From Fidelibacterota bacterium (GTDB lineage Bacteria; Fidelibacterota; UBA8477): a stretch of DNA of 37,209 nt. How positions within the stretch are numbered: the first letter of the stretch is position 1; each line of letters opens with the position of its first letter. The notes below the pieces were generated by a model. The model was not told the origin of the DNA. It saw nothing but the letters and a program-made list of their open reading frames with translations, and made no database searches. The stretch lies in contig JAIPJR010000019.1 in the NCBI GenBank assembly GCA_021734045.1, positions 1-37,209 of the forward strand. The letters are read 5' to 3'. The translations under genes and the position numbers were made by a program. This document shows, piece by piece, positions 16,878 through 24,218 of this stretch.

Positions 16878-18359
16878 TTGAATAATGTTTCGTCGCATGT
16901 GTCTTTTTTCCGGACGCTGACATTCAAACTGTCAGCGGTTCTGGTGATATTCTTCTCTATCAACGGGATTGCTTTGGTGTTGTGGGATCAGCGTGACCTG
17001 TTAAGGGATATCAAGCTGGATACACAGATTGCTTTCGCGGATGAGGGCATAACACTGGCAAATGAATTAACACCGTTAATTCAAGACCCTGAGGCCACAC
17101 AATCATTCCTGGATTCTGTGGCTTATTATTATCAGGGCATGGAGTTATTCATTCTTGATGTCTCTGGCAATGTATTACACCATGCCAGCGATATCCCCTC
17201 ACAGGTTAAGCGACCGCAAATCGATATGGAGCCGATCCTCCATTTTATCCGGGGCAGCGAAATGGATTATCCCATTGATGTGGAAATCCCCACCAGCGAT
17301 GATCTGGAATTCGTATTCTCCGCAGCAGAGATCCCTGAAGCAACCGAACCCCGGTACGCCATGATCACCTTCCTGGGAGGCGGAGACGACCCGGTACTCT
17401 CATTCTGGGATAAATACGGTGCGCTGTTAATTCGAACTATTCTGTTTTCACTGGCGATTGCGGCGATAACCGGTGCCATCATTTGGGCTGGTTTCACACG
17501 CCGTGTGAACCGTGCAGCCAGTAAGGTCCGACGATTCAAAACGGGTAATAACCATGTTAAGATTGACGATGATTCCCGGGACGAACTGGGGGCTGTGGCT
17601 GCCGCGTTTAATGACATGGTGGACCGGGTAGATCGAATGTTGAAAGAATTGGAATTGAAGGAAAGGAGTCGCAGCGAGCTGGTGGCGACGGTTTCACATG
17701 AGCTTCAGACTCCCCTCACCGTCATCCAGGGCAATATCGAAACCATGCTGCTCCACCAGCAGGAAATCGATGGCCCCACCATGGACCATAAATTGCGCAC
17801 CATTCACGACCAGATTAATCACCTGAGCAATCTCATCGGGGACTTGTTCACCATCTCTATTCTTGATACCGGTCAGATGCACATCAAGCCGGAACCCTTT
17901 CTGCTATCTGAGCTTACCGAGGATACACTGGCGGAATTTGATCATGTTATTACCGACAAGAAACTCACCATTAAACGCAATTTCTTACGCCCACCTGAGC
18001 CTGTGCTTGCCGATCCAATTCGGATTCGACAAGTCCTACGGAATCTCCTGAGTAATGCCATTAAATTCACACCGCCGGAAGGGACCATCACCCTGTCCAC
18101 GCAAAGGTCAGGTGATAATTTGGATTTTACCATTTCGGATACGGGCAGCGGTATTCCACAGGATGAACTTAAGCATATTTTCGATAGTTTTTACCGCTCC
18201 CGTGACACCCACAAGCAAAAGGTGAAAGGAACTGGTCTGGGGTTGACCATTTGTCAGAAAATCCTGGGTTTACACCAGTCCATCCTTACGGTGGATAGTA
18301 AAACGGGGGAAGGTGCGACATTCTCCTTCAAGCTCCCGTTTTTTGCCGGTCCGGAATAA
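16878..18359 (+). CDS. Membrane sensor histidine kinase (HAMP-HisKA-HATPase)
   Basis: Inner-membrane kinase that would phosphorylate the response regulator just upstream. One TM segment near the N-terminus (LSAVLVIFFSINGIALVLW), a ~140-residue periplasmic sensor region, a second TM (about 178-200), a HAMP linker ('RRVNRAASKVRRF'), HisKA with H274 in 'VSHELQTPLTV', and an ATPase domain with N box ('LRNLLSNAIKF'), G1 ('DTGSGIP'), F ('FDSFYRS') and G2 ('GTGLGLTI'). All catalytic boxes are intact. The start is uncertain: TTG 16878 or GTG 16899, neither with a clear ribosome site; the only ATG nearby is out of frame. The ligand is not recognisable. Confidence 0.9.
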   Translation: MNNVSSHVSFFRTLTFKLSAVLVIFFSINGIALVLWDQRDLLRDIKLDTQIAFADEGITLANELTPLIQDPEATQSFLDSVAYYYQGMELFILDVSGNVLHHASDIPSQVKRPQIDMEPILHFIRGSEMDYPIDVEIPTSDDLEFVFSAAEIPEATEPRYAMITFLGGGDDPVLSFWDKYGALLIRTILFSLAIAAITGAIIWAGFTRRVNRAASKVRRFKTGNNHVKIDDDSRDELGAVAAAFNDMVDRVDRMLKELELKERSRSELVATVSHELQTPLTVIQGNIETMLLHQQEIDGPTMDHKLRTIHDQINHLSNLIGDLFTISILDTGQMHIKPEPFLLSELTEDTLAEFDHVITDKKLTIKRNFLRPPEPVLADPIRIRQVLRNLLSNAIKFTPPEGTITLSTQRSGDNLDFTISDTGSGIPQDELKHIFDSFYRSRDTHKQKVKGTGLGLTICQKILGLHQSILTVDSKTGEGATFSFKLPFFAGPE

Positions 18360-18369
18360 TTCTCGCACC

Positions 18370-18684
18370 ATGCAGTTAGCCGGTTTCCATGAAGCCATTT
18401 CAGCCAACGATTTGGTCCTGGCCTATTGTTCCACACCCACCTGCAATGTGTGCCAGGTTCTGAAACCACAGGTGCAGGAGATGACTGCAAATTTGGAGGA
18501 GTGGGAATTTGTGTATATCAACACCGTGGAGAGCCCGGGAATCGCCGGTCAGTACTTGGTTTTTACGGTTCCCACACTGTTATTATTTGTTCAGGGGCGT
18601 GAAGTTAAACGGTTCAGCCGTCATTTTGGTTTGGCAGATTTACAGGTGATACTCCAACGCTACCTTGATTTAATCCGTTCCTGA
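18370..18684 (+). CDS. Small thioredoxin-like protein
   Basis: A 104-aa protein of thioredoxin size and layout: beta strand 'DLVLAYCSTP', a CxxC redox pair in 'TCNVC', a second strand 'WEFVYINT', cis-Pro segment 'TVPTLLLF' and terminal helix. Likely a cytoplasmic disulfide reductase or thiol carrier, as there is no signal peptide. CNVC differs from the classical CGPC, so redox potential and partners may differ. ATG 18370 begins 10 nt after the kinase stop, so it is probably the last gene of the two-component operon; the longer ORF from 18313 only overlaps the kinase. Its 3' end overlaps the convergent Cys-cluster gene by 15 nt. Confidence 0.8.
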   Translation: MQLAGFHEAISANDLVLAYCSTPTCNVCQVLKPQVQEMTANLEEWEFVYINTVESPGIAGQYLVFTVPTLLLFVQGREVKRFSRHFGLADLQVILQRYLDLIRS

Positions 18685-19158
18685 ATCACTCTGCTCATTC
18701 GACCCAGAGCTCTCCTGAGATTTCCGCTCCACAAGTGACGGCCCGGCATCGGTGGCGCTCTGCATTTTCACGATATTTTCAATTTCAGTTTTAGTGTACA
18801 ATCGACCTTGTCCAATTCCCTCACATTCAAACTGCGTTATTCTCCAGCGATACTTTGACTTCAGATTGGTTGACCAAAAAGGAAAGGTTTGGCACTGAAC
18901 CGGTCTGACCGGGTAGACCGTACAGGCGTCATTTTCCAACAGTATGCAGGCGTCACCATTACTTTTCAGTACATAGCGGGATTTATGAATGTCCAAATAT
19001 TTATCCGTGAAAGCTGTAAGCGAAAGTTTCAAATACCTGGCCATGGCTTTGATTTCATCATCTGTCACATAAACAAATCCACCCGCCAACTTACAGCAGT
19101 TCCCACAACCGGTGCATTCAAAATGCAGCCCGTCAGCATAAAAGCGCTCTTTTGGCAT
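18670..19158 (-). CDS. YkgJ-like cysteine-cluster protein
   Basis: 162-aa protein of the YkgJ/CxxCxxCC family (PF03692 type), whose members bind zinc or an Fe-S cluster. The N-terminal cluster is 'ECTGCGNCCKL'; further conserved positions are 'CILLENDACTVYPVRPVQC' and 'FPFW'. The specific biochemical role of this family is not established. The tail after ~130 is polar and low-complexity (SQESSGSNEQSDSGTD). It lies 20 nt downstream of the SDR gene on the same strand, so the two are probably one transcript. Confidence 0.8.
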   Translation of the reverse strand: MPKERFYADGLHFECTGCGNCCKLAGGFVYVTDDEIKAMARYLKLSLTAFTDKYLDIHKSRYVLKSNGDACILLENDACTVYPVRPVQCQTFPFWSTNLKSKYRWRITQFECEGIGQGRLYTKTEIENIVKMQSATDAGPSLVERKSQESSGSNEQSDSGTD

Positions 19159-19178
19159 GCGTTATTGAAAACCCCGGA

Positions 19179-19943
19179 TTAAAACAAGCTTTTCACAAAT
19201 CCGCCATCCACTACCAGCGACTGACCTGTGATGTAACCGGCCCGGGTCGAAGCCAGAAAGGCGACTGCTGCCGCCAATTCCTCCGGTTGCCCTAATCGCT
19301 TCATGGAAATGTCTTTGGCAATGAATTCCGGAGTGAAATCGTCTCCGTGTATCTCCCGCAACCTTTCGGTGTCATGAATGCCAGGCAGGACACAATTTAC
19401 CGTAATTCCTTCAACAGCGGTCTGGCCGGCAAGTGTCTTGGCAAATCCGGTGAGTCCGGCCCGGGCGGTATTGGACAAGATTAGATTTCCCAGCGGTTGC
19501 TTCACGGAAACGGATGTGATAAAAATGATGCGTCCCCAGCGCTTTTTCAACATGCCATCAACCACCTCCTGGGCACTCTCCAGCATGGCGAACAGGTTAT
19601 TGTCTATGGCTGAATGCCAGTCTTCCCGGGTGAGTTCATCATATTTACCCGAAACCGGCCCACCGGAATTAGCCACCAGAATATCCACTGTACCCCATTG
19701 TGCTAAAATCGTTTCCCGGGTCTCATCCCTGGCGGACGGGTCTGTCACATCACAAACGAGTGGCAACACCCGGCCGTCGGTAGCCACTCGAATACGATCA
19801 GCCGCCGCCGAAATATTTTCCTCTGAACGCGAGGAAATGGCTACTGCAACACCTTCCCGCGCCAACTCCAACGCACACGCAAATCCTAAACCTTTACTGG
19901 CGCCCTGAACCCAAGCAATTTTATTCTCAAGTCCAAAATCCAT
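19179..19943 (-). CDS. Atypical short-chain dehydrogenase (SDR), FabG-like
   Basis: Rossmann-fold protein of classical SDR length (254 aa) with cofactor motif 'GASKGLG', 'CDVTD', 'ANSGG' where NNAG is usual, and the C-terminal 'GQSLVVDGG'. The active-site serine region is present ('FITSVSV'), but the YxxxK pair reads S-x-x-x-R in 'LSNTARAG'. This matches the known 3-oxoacyl-ACP-reductase-like SDR subgroup that lacks a perfect catalytic tetrad. The substrate is unknown and oxidoreductase activity should not be assumed. The start has a strong ribosome site (AAGGAG, then GTGATATC, then ATG). First gene of a two-gene minus-strand unit. Confidence 0.85.
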   Translation of the reverse strand: MDFGLENKIAWVQGASKGLGFACALELAREGVAVAISSRSEENISAAADRIRVATDGRVLPLVCDVTDPSARDETRETILAQWGTVDILVANSGGPVSGKYDELTREDWHSAIDNNLFAMLESAQEVVDGMLKKRWGRIIFITSVSVKQPLGNLILSNTARAGLTGFAKTLAGQTAVEGITVNCVLPGIHDTERLREIHGDDFTPEFIAKDISMKRLGQPEELAAAVAFLASTRAGYITGQSLVVDGGFVKSLF

Positions 19944-20152
19944 GATATCACTCCTTGAGATTTATCGGATGTAATCTTAGGGTAGTCCCGCCAATTCAGC
20001 AAATGTTAATCCCCGGCAGCATTCATTTCATTCTCCCTGCTGTCCTGTTTGGCAACCGGTGTACCAATCTGGTGTCAATAATATGCCCCACTCGGAAGAA
20101 ATTCACACGGGGAGCAGTTCCAGGCAAGTTCGCAATAAAATGGAGGTGATTT

Positions 20153-20920
20153 ATGCAACGAAAATCAATCGGCTTGGCCATCGGGCTGACCCTTCTGGGA
20201 ACGGCTTTTCTTGCTTGCGCCCAGTCCGCCAAAACAGAAACCGACAACCCGCACAAGATTGAGAAAAAAGTCAGTGTTGAGGTGGTCGCCGACAGCTCGG
20301 AAATCGTGAAAATCATCATTAACGATAATGGTGAGGAGAAGATGATTCGTCTGGACAAGGGTGCGATTAGGGATCTGGCAGATCTGAAAGATATCCTGGT
20401 GGAGCTTCCCGGTTGGGACAGCACACGACAGTTCAGGTTTGAGTTTCCCGAGTTTACATTCAATCGTACATACCTGGGGGTATCAGTCCAAAGGTTGTCG
20501 GCCCAACTCCGTGAGTACTTCAAAACCGGTGATGATGTGGGTGTTCTGGTTGTGGAGGTGGTGCCAGACAGCCCCGCTGAGAAGGCCGGTATCCGGGCGG
20601 GCGATGTAATTACCGCGGTGGATGACGCAGAAATCGAGGATCCGAGTGATTTAACGACCGCTATCGGGAATTTTGAACCTGAGGATGAGGTGACCATTCA
20701 TCTGATTCGCGATAAAAAGTCGAAAAAAGTGAATGCTGTGATTGCTGCACGGTCTAAACCTGACCGGCAAACCTGGTATGAATTTAAGGGCCAGAAAATG
20801 CCTCGGGCGCCCCATGTATTCCCTAATCCTCACCAGAATGCGCTGCAGGAAGAATTGGATGAGTTGCGAAAGGAACTGGATGAACTCCGTAATGAACTGG
20901 AAAAACTTCGCGAGCGTTAA
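20153..20920 (+). CDS. Exported PDZ-domain protein with C-terminal coiled coil
   Basis: 255 aa with a very strong ribosome site (GGAGGTGA) before the ATG. The signal peptide ends around 'LLGTAFLACAQS'; the Cys could make it a lipoprotein, though the lipobox is imperfect and signal peptidase I after ACA is equally possible. Residues ~40-100 form an acidic region without a recognised fold. A PDZ domain spans ~104-200 ('YLGVSV', 'VVPDSPAEKAGIRAGDVITAVDD'). The end is a heptad coiled coil (LQEELDELRKELDELRNELE). No protease domain is present, so it is more likely a peptide-binding adaptor or scaffold in the periplasm than a DegP-type protease. Confidence 0.8.
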   Translation: MQRKSIGLAIGLTLLGTAFLACAQSAKTETDNPHKIEKKVSVEVVADSSEIVKIIINDNGEEKMIRLDKGAIRDLADLKDILVELPGWDSTRQFRFEFPEFTFNRTYLGVSVQRLSAQLREYFKTGDDVGVLVVEVVPDSPAEKAGIRAGDVITAVDDAEIEDPSDLTTAIGNFEPEDEVTIHLIRDKKSKKVNAVIAARSKPDRQTWYEFKGQKMPRAPHVFPNPHQNALQEELDELRKELDELRNELEKLRER

Positions 20921-20933
20921 TATCGCAGCTCGC
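20910..20933 (+). terminator. Possible terminator at the end of the PDZ gene
   Basis: GCGAGC and GCTCGC pair across the stop codon, followed by the T-rich stretch ATCGTTCTGTTTGTTTTC. The stem is only 6 bp and the T run is interrupted. Confidence 0.3.
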
Positions 20934-21041
20934 ATCGTTCTGTTTGTTTTCTGACACCTTCCCTCCGGCCCGTCATTCATGTAGCTGAACCAGGAAGATT
21001 CTTGCTTGGTTTCAGGTGCCAAAGGTATAATTTGCGCATCC

Positions 21042-21500
21042 ATGGCCGCACCGCACACCACGCAGGACGTTTCCATTACCATCGTTCAAAATCAGCGCGA
21101 ACTTGATGCCGCCTTCGAAATTAGGCGCCGCGTGTTTGTTCTGGAGCAGGGCTTCGCGCTTGCGGATGAGTATGATGAAGATGACGCCCGGGCGATTCAC
21201 CTGCTGGTGTACCTGACGGATAAACCTATTGCAACGGCTCGCTTTGTTCCCGAGGGTGAAATTGCCCGCGTCGGGCGCGTAGCGGTTTTGCCGGAATTTC
21301 GGGATGCCGGTTATGGCCTGGCGCTCATGAAGGCTTGTGAGAACACAGCAAGGGAACGCGGATTGAAAATGGTCGAACTCCATTCACAGATTCAGGTCCA
21401 GTCTTTCTACGAGCGCGCCGGGTACGTGACCCGTGGAAATATTTTTGATGAATGTGGTTGGCCACACATTACCATGGAGAAAGCCCTAATCACCCAGTGA
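21042..21500 (+). CDS. GNAT family N-acetyltransferase (YjcF/ElaA-like)
   Basis: Acetyl-CoA-dependent acyltransferase of GNAT size (152 aa). The N-terminal 'IRRRVFVLEQGF' and 'DEDDARAIHLL' are typical of the YjcF/ElaA branch; motif A is 'RVGRVAVLPEFRDAGYGLALM', and 'QSFYERAGY' is the C-terminal motif B region. Substrate unknown. ATG 21042 fits the family start; TTG 21006 has an AGGAAG sequence 8 nt upstream and cannot be ruled out. The dGTPase gene follows 53 nt later. Confidence 0.85.
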   Translation: MAAPHTTQDVSITIVQNQRELDAAFEIRRRVFVLEQGFALADEYDEDDARAIHLLVYLTDKPIATARFVPEGEIARVGRVAVLPEFRDAGYGLALMKACENTARERGLKMVELHSQIQVQSFYERAGYVTRGNIFDECGWPHITMEKALITQ

Positions 21501-21553
21501 CCAGTTAAAATGTGTGTGAACAATAGACCTTTGTATCAATACATTTAATCCTG

Positions 21554-22810
21554 ATGACGATTCGATTTCCGTTAAACCATTTTTACACCGCCTGGGACAT
21601 GGAAACTCTGGGCGAGCGCACCATTTCTGAAGGCGAATATCGAAATGCCTTTGAAATTGACCGGGATCGGGTGATTCATTCTACCGCTTTCCGGCGGCTG
21701 CAAGGTAAGACACAGGTCTATGTAACGGGCCAAAATGATCAGTACCGAACGCGACTAACCCACTCCATTGAAGTCGCCCAAATTGGTCGCTCCATTGTGA
21801 ACTTCCTTAATCGCTCCAATGAGCAGATGAATGAGCGCTTTTTTATTGATCCGGCATTGGTTGAGGCTATTTGCCTCTCCCATGACCTGGGTAACCCGCC
21901 CATCGGTCATCAGGGGGAATCGCGGTTGAACGAATTGATGGATCCGTGGGGCGGTTTTGAGGGAAATGCCCAGTCATTACGCATTCTCACCAACATCATC
22001 CGTGGTGAATCCGTGGGCATGCGCAGGGGTGGGCTGACACCGACCCGCGCTCTGGTGGACGGTATTCTTAAATACAAAGTGGTGGGCAAAGAAAATACCC
22101 CTCGGCGGGCAAAATTTCTCTATTCTGACCAGGCCGGTGTTGTGAAATGGGTTCACCCGGATCCGGAAATTATGACCCGGTGTCAATCGGGGGACAGGGT
22201 GCGTTCGGTAGAATGTGATATCATGGATTTGGCGGATGATATCGCCTACACCACCTCCGACTTATTCGATGGCTATAAGCAGCGGGTTTTGCACCTGGCG
22301 GATGTGGAGGCGTTTATTGCTGAGCATGGCGCTGGTATTGATGAAAAACTGAGCCGCAAGCTGATCGCCGTGTTAAATAACGACTATTCCATGGAACGAC
22401 TCGTCGCCACACTCATCGGACGCTGGATTCATGGTATGCGGCTGTCGTATGAGGACGCAGCGACCATTGACTCAAATCGGTACAAGTTCCGGTTGGTATT
22501 TGAAAAGGCACTCCGGGATGAATTGCTGTTTTTCAAAGCATTGAATTTTCGTCTGATTTATCAATCCACGTATGTGAAGGAACCGGAGGCGAAGGGTGTG
22601 AAAATTCTTGAAGCGCTGTTCTGCTATTTTCGTGATGTGGTATTGGGTGAACAGACCCCTGTGGATGCCGTGCGTCTTTCGCCCGGGCGTCAGCAGGCTA
22701 TTGATCAGGCACCCAATGAAGCCGCCCGCATGCGTCTGGTCTGTGACCACGTCTCTGGAATGACCGATTCCTACGCAATCGGTCTCTGGAAAAAATTAAC
22801 CAACCTGTAA
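21554..22810 (+). CDS. dgt: Deoxyguanosinetriphosphate triphosphohydrolase-like HD protein
   Basis: Cytoplasmic HD-domain phosphohydrolase that removes triphosphate from dGTP or other dNTPs. The family signature is clear: 'DRDRVIHSTAFRRLQGKTQV', metal ligand His in 'RTRLTHS', the HD pair in 'CLSHDLGNPPIGHQGE', and the later Asp in 'DLADDIAYTTSD'. Length (418 aa) is normal for short bacterial Dgt-like enzymes. It could affect dNTP balance alongside the nucleoside-salvage genes in this window, though these are 9 kb away on the other strand. Substrate specificity within the family cannot be read from sequence. Confidence 0.9.
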   Translation: MTIRFPLNHFYTAWDMETLGERTISEGEYRNAFEIDRDRVIHSTAFRRLQGKTQVYVTGQNDQYRTRLTHSIEVAQIGRSIVNFLNRSNEQMNERFFIDPALVEAICLSHDLGNPPIGHQGESRLNELMDPWGGFEGNAQSLRILTNIIRGESVGMRRGGLTPTRALVDGILKYKVVGKENTPRRAKFLYSDQAGVVKWVHPDPEIMTRCQSGDRVRSVECDIMDLADDIAYTTSDLFDGYKQRVLHLADVEAFIAEHGAGIDEKLSRKLIAVLNNDYSMERLVATLIGRWIHGMRLSYEDAATIDSNRYKFRLVFEKALRDELLFFKALNFRLIYQSTYVKEPEAKGVKILEALFCYFRDVVLGEQTPVDAVRLSPGRQQAIDQAPNEAARMRLVCDHVSGMTDSYAIGLWKKLTNL

Positions 22811-22841
22811 GTCTCTTTAAAAACAACTCGCTTTATTTGGT

Positions 22842-24206
22842 ATGAATTCACTCAAAAAACCCCTGACCGCTGTACTTATCGGTGCTGGTCATCGTGGTCA
22901 TAAACCCTTTGGTGAGTATGCACTACATCATCCGGACGAATTACAATTCGTGGCTGTTGTCGAACCCGATGATCATCGGCGGGAACGGTTTGCCCGGCTA
23001 CATGGCATCTCCGAAACGGCGCAATTCATAGCAGCAGACCAGCTTTATCAACAGCCGCGCCTGGCGGATATAATTGTGAATGCCGGTTCAGACCGGGCGC
23101 ATGTGGCAACCACGCTTCCGGCATTTGAATTGGGATACCATGTGTTAATGGAAAAGCCCATAGCCGCCAGTTCCGTCCAGGTGCTACGCTTTTTCGAAGC
23201 AGCAGTTTGTAGCAGATCTCAAGTGTGGGTTATGCACGAATTGCGTTGGTCGCCATTTTTTCAGCATGTAAAAACCCTGCTGGAGATGAATACAATTGGA
23301 AATCCTGTCACCTGGCAGCACACGGAATCACCGGCTTACTGGCACATGGCTCACTCCTACGTGCGGGGAAATTGGCGTCGTCAGTCGGAGAGCACACCTA
23401 TCCTGCTGGCGAAAGCATGTCATGACCTGGATTTGCTGGTTTGGCTGTTGGCGCGACCGGTAAAACAGGTCCATTCGTTCGGCTCACTGAACGAATTTCG
23501 TCCGGAGAATGCGCCGGAAAATGCGCCCTTGCGGTGTACCGATGGCTGTCCTGTGGCGCAGTATTGTCCCTACGATGCGCAACGCATCTATCTGGGTGAA
23601 AATACCGGCTGGCCGGCATCGGTGATTAGCGAGGATTCCAGTTTGGCAGCCCGACGAGCTGCGTTGGAGGCTGGTCCCTACGGCCGCTGCGTCTATTATT
23701 GTGATAATGATGTGGTGGACCATCAGGTGGTGAATTTGGAATTTTCCAATGGGGTGACCGTGGCGTTCACTTTAACCGGACATGGGCCTGAGAATACACG
23801 TGAATTCACATACGATGGTACTCAGGGACGACTTACGGGCAATTTTGAACGGAATGTTATCACAACCTGGCATTATCCTGATTCAACGCCGCAAGACTTT
23901 AAAATTGACGCGGATGAAACGGGCCACGGCGGTGGTGATCCGGCCATGATCCGGGCATTTTTGCACGCGATTCGTACCAACCGCTTACCTGATTATCAAG
24001 CCCTGGCGCAGGGGGTTTATGCCCATGTGGTGGGTTTTGCCGCTGAGGATAGTCGTGAAAATCAGACTGTCATTGACCTGGATGTGTTTGGAAAAAATGT
24101 GGATGCACGTATTTGGCAGCGGGTTCTGGATACGGCATTCCCTGTTCAATCAAACCCTGAGGAAATTCGTAACGAACCGGTCGTTTCCCGAGGTATCCGG
24201 GACTAA
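22842..24206 (+). CDS. Gfo/Idh/MocA family oxidoreductase
   Basis: NAD(P)-dependent sugar- or polyol-type dehydrogenase, 454 aa. N-terminal Rossmann motif 'VLIGAGHRGH', then 'VVEPDDHRRERFA', the conserved 'MEKPIAAS' and the catalytic-helix 'KACHDLDLLVWL'. A Cys-rich insertion ('CTDGCPVAQYCPYDAQRIYL' and 'GRCVYYCDND') is known in a branch of this family and may bind metal or be structural. Specific substrate unknown. The gene starts 31 nt after dgt and ends 12 nt before the beta-helix protein, so the run dgt to beta-helix protein may be one transcript. Confidence 0.88.
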   Translation: MNSLKKPLTAVLIGAGHRGHKPFGEYALHHPDELQFVAVVEPDDHRRERFARLHGISETAQFIAADQLYQQPRLADIIVNAGSDRAHVATTLPAFELGYHVLMEKPIAASSVQVLRFFEAAVCSRSQVWVMHELRWSPFFQHVKTLLEMNTIGNPVTWQHTESPAYWHMAHSYVRGNWRRQSESTPILLAKACHDLDLLVWLLARPVKQVHSFGSLNEFRPENAPENAPLRCTDGCPVAQYCPYDAQRIYLGENTGWPASVISEDSSLAARRAALEAGPYGRCVYYCDNDVVDHQVVNLEFSNGVTVAFTLTGHGPENTREFTYDGTQGRLTGNFERNVITTWHYPDSTPQDFKIDADETGHGGGDPAMIRAFLHAIRTNRLPDYQALAQGVYAHVVGFAAEDSRENQTVIDLDVFGKNVDARIWQRVLDTAFPVQSNPEEIRNEPVVSRGIRD

Positions 24207-24218
24207 TTTATCCATCCC

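Noticed and set aside
16263-16898. 211-aa minus-strand ORF
   Set aside because: Antisense to the response regulator; no recognisable domain or ribosome site.
19378-19908. 176-aa plus-strand ORF
   Set aside because: Antisense to the SDR gene; low-complexity Ser/Pro-rich shadow.
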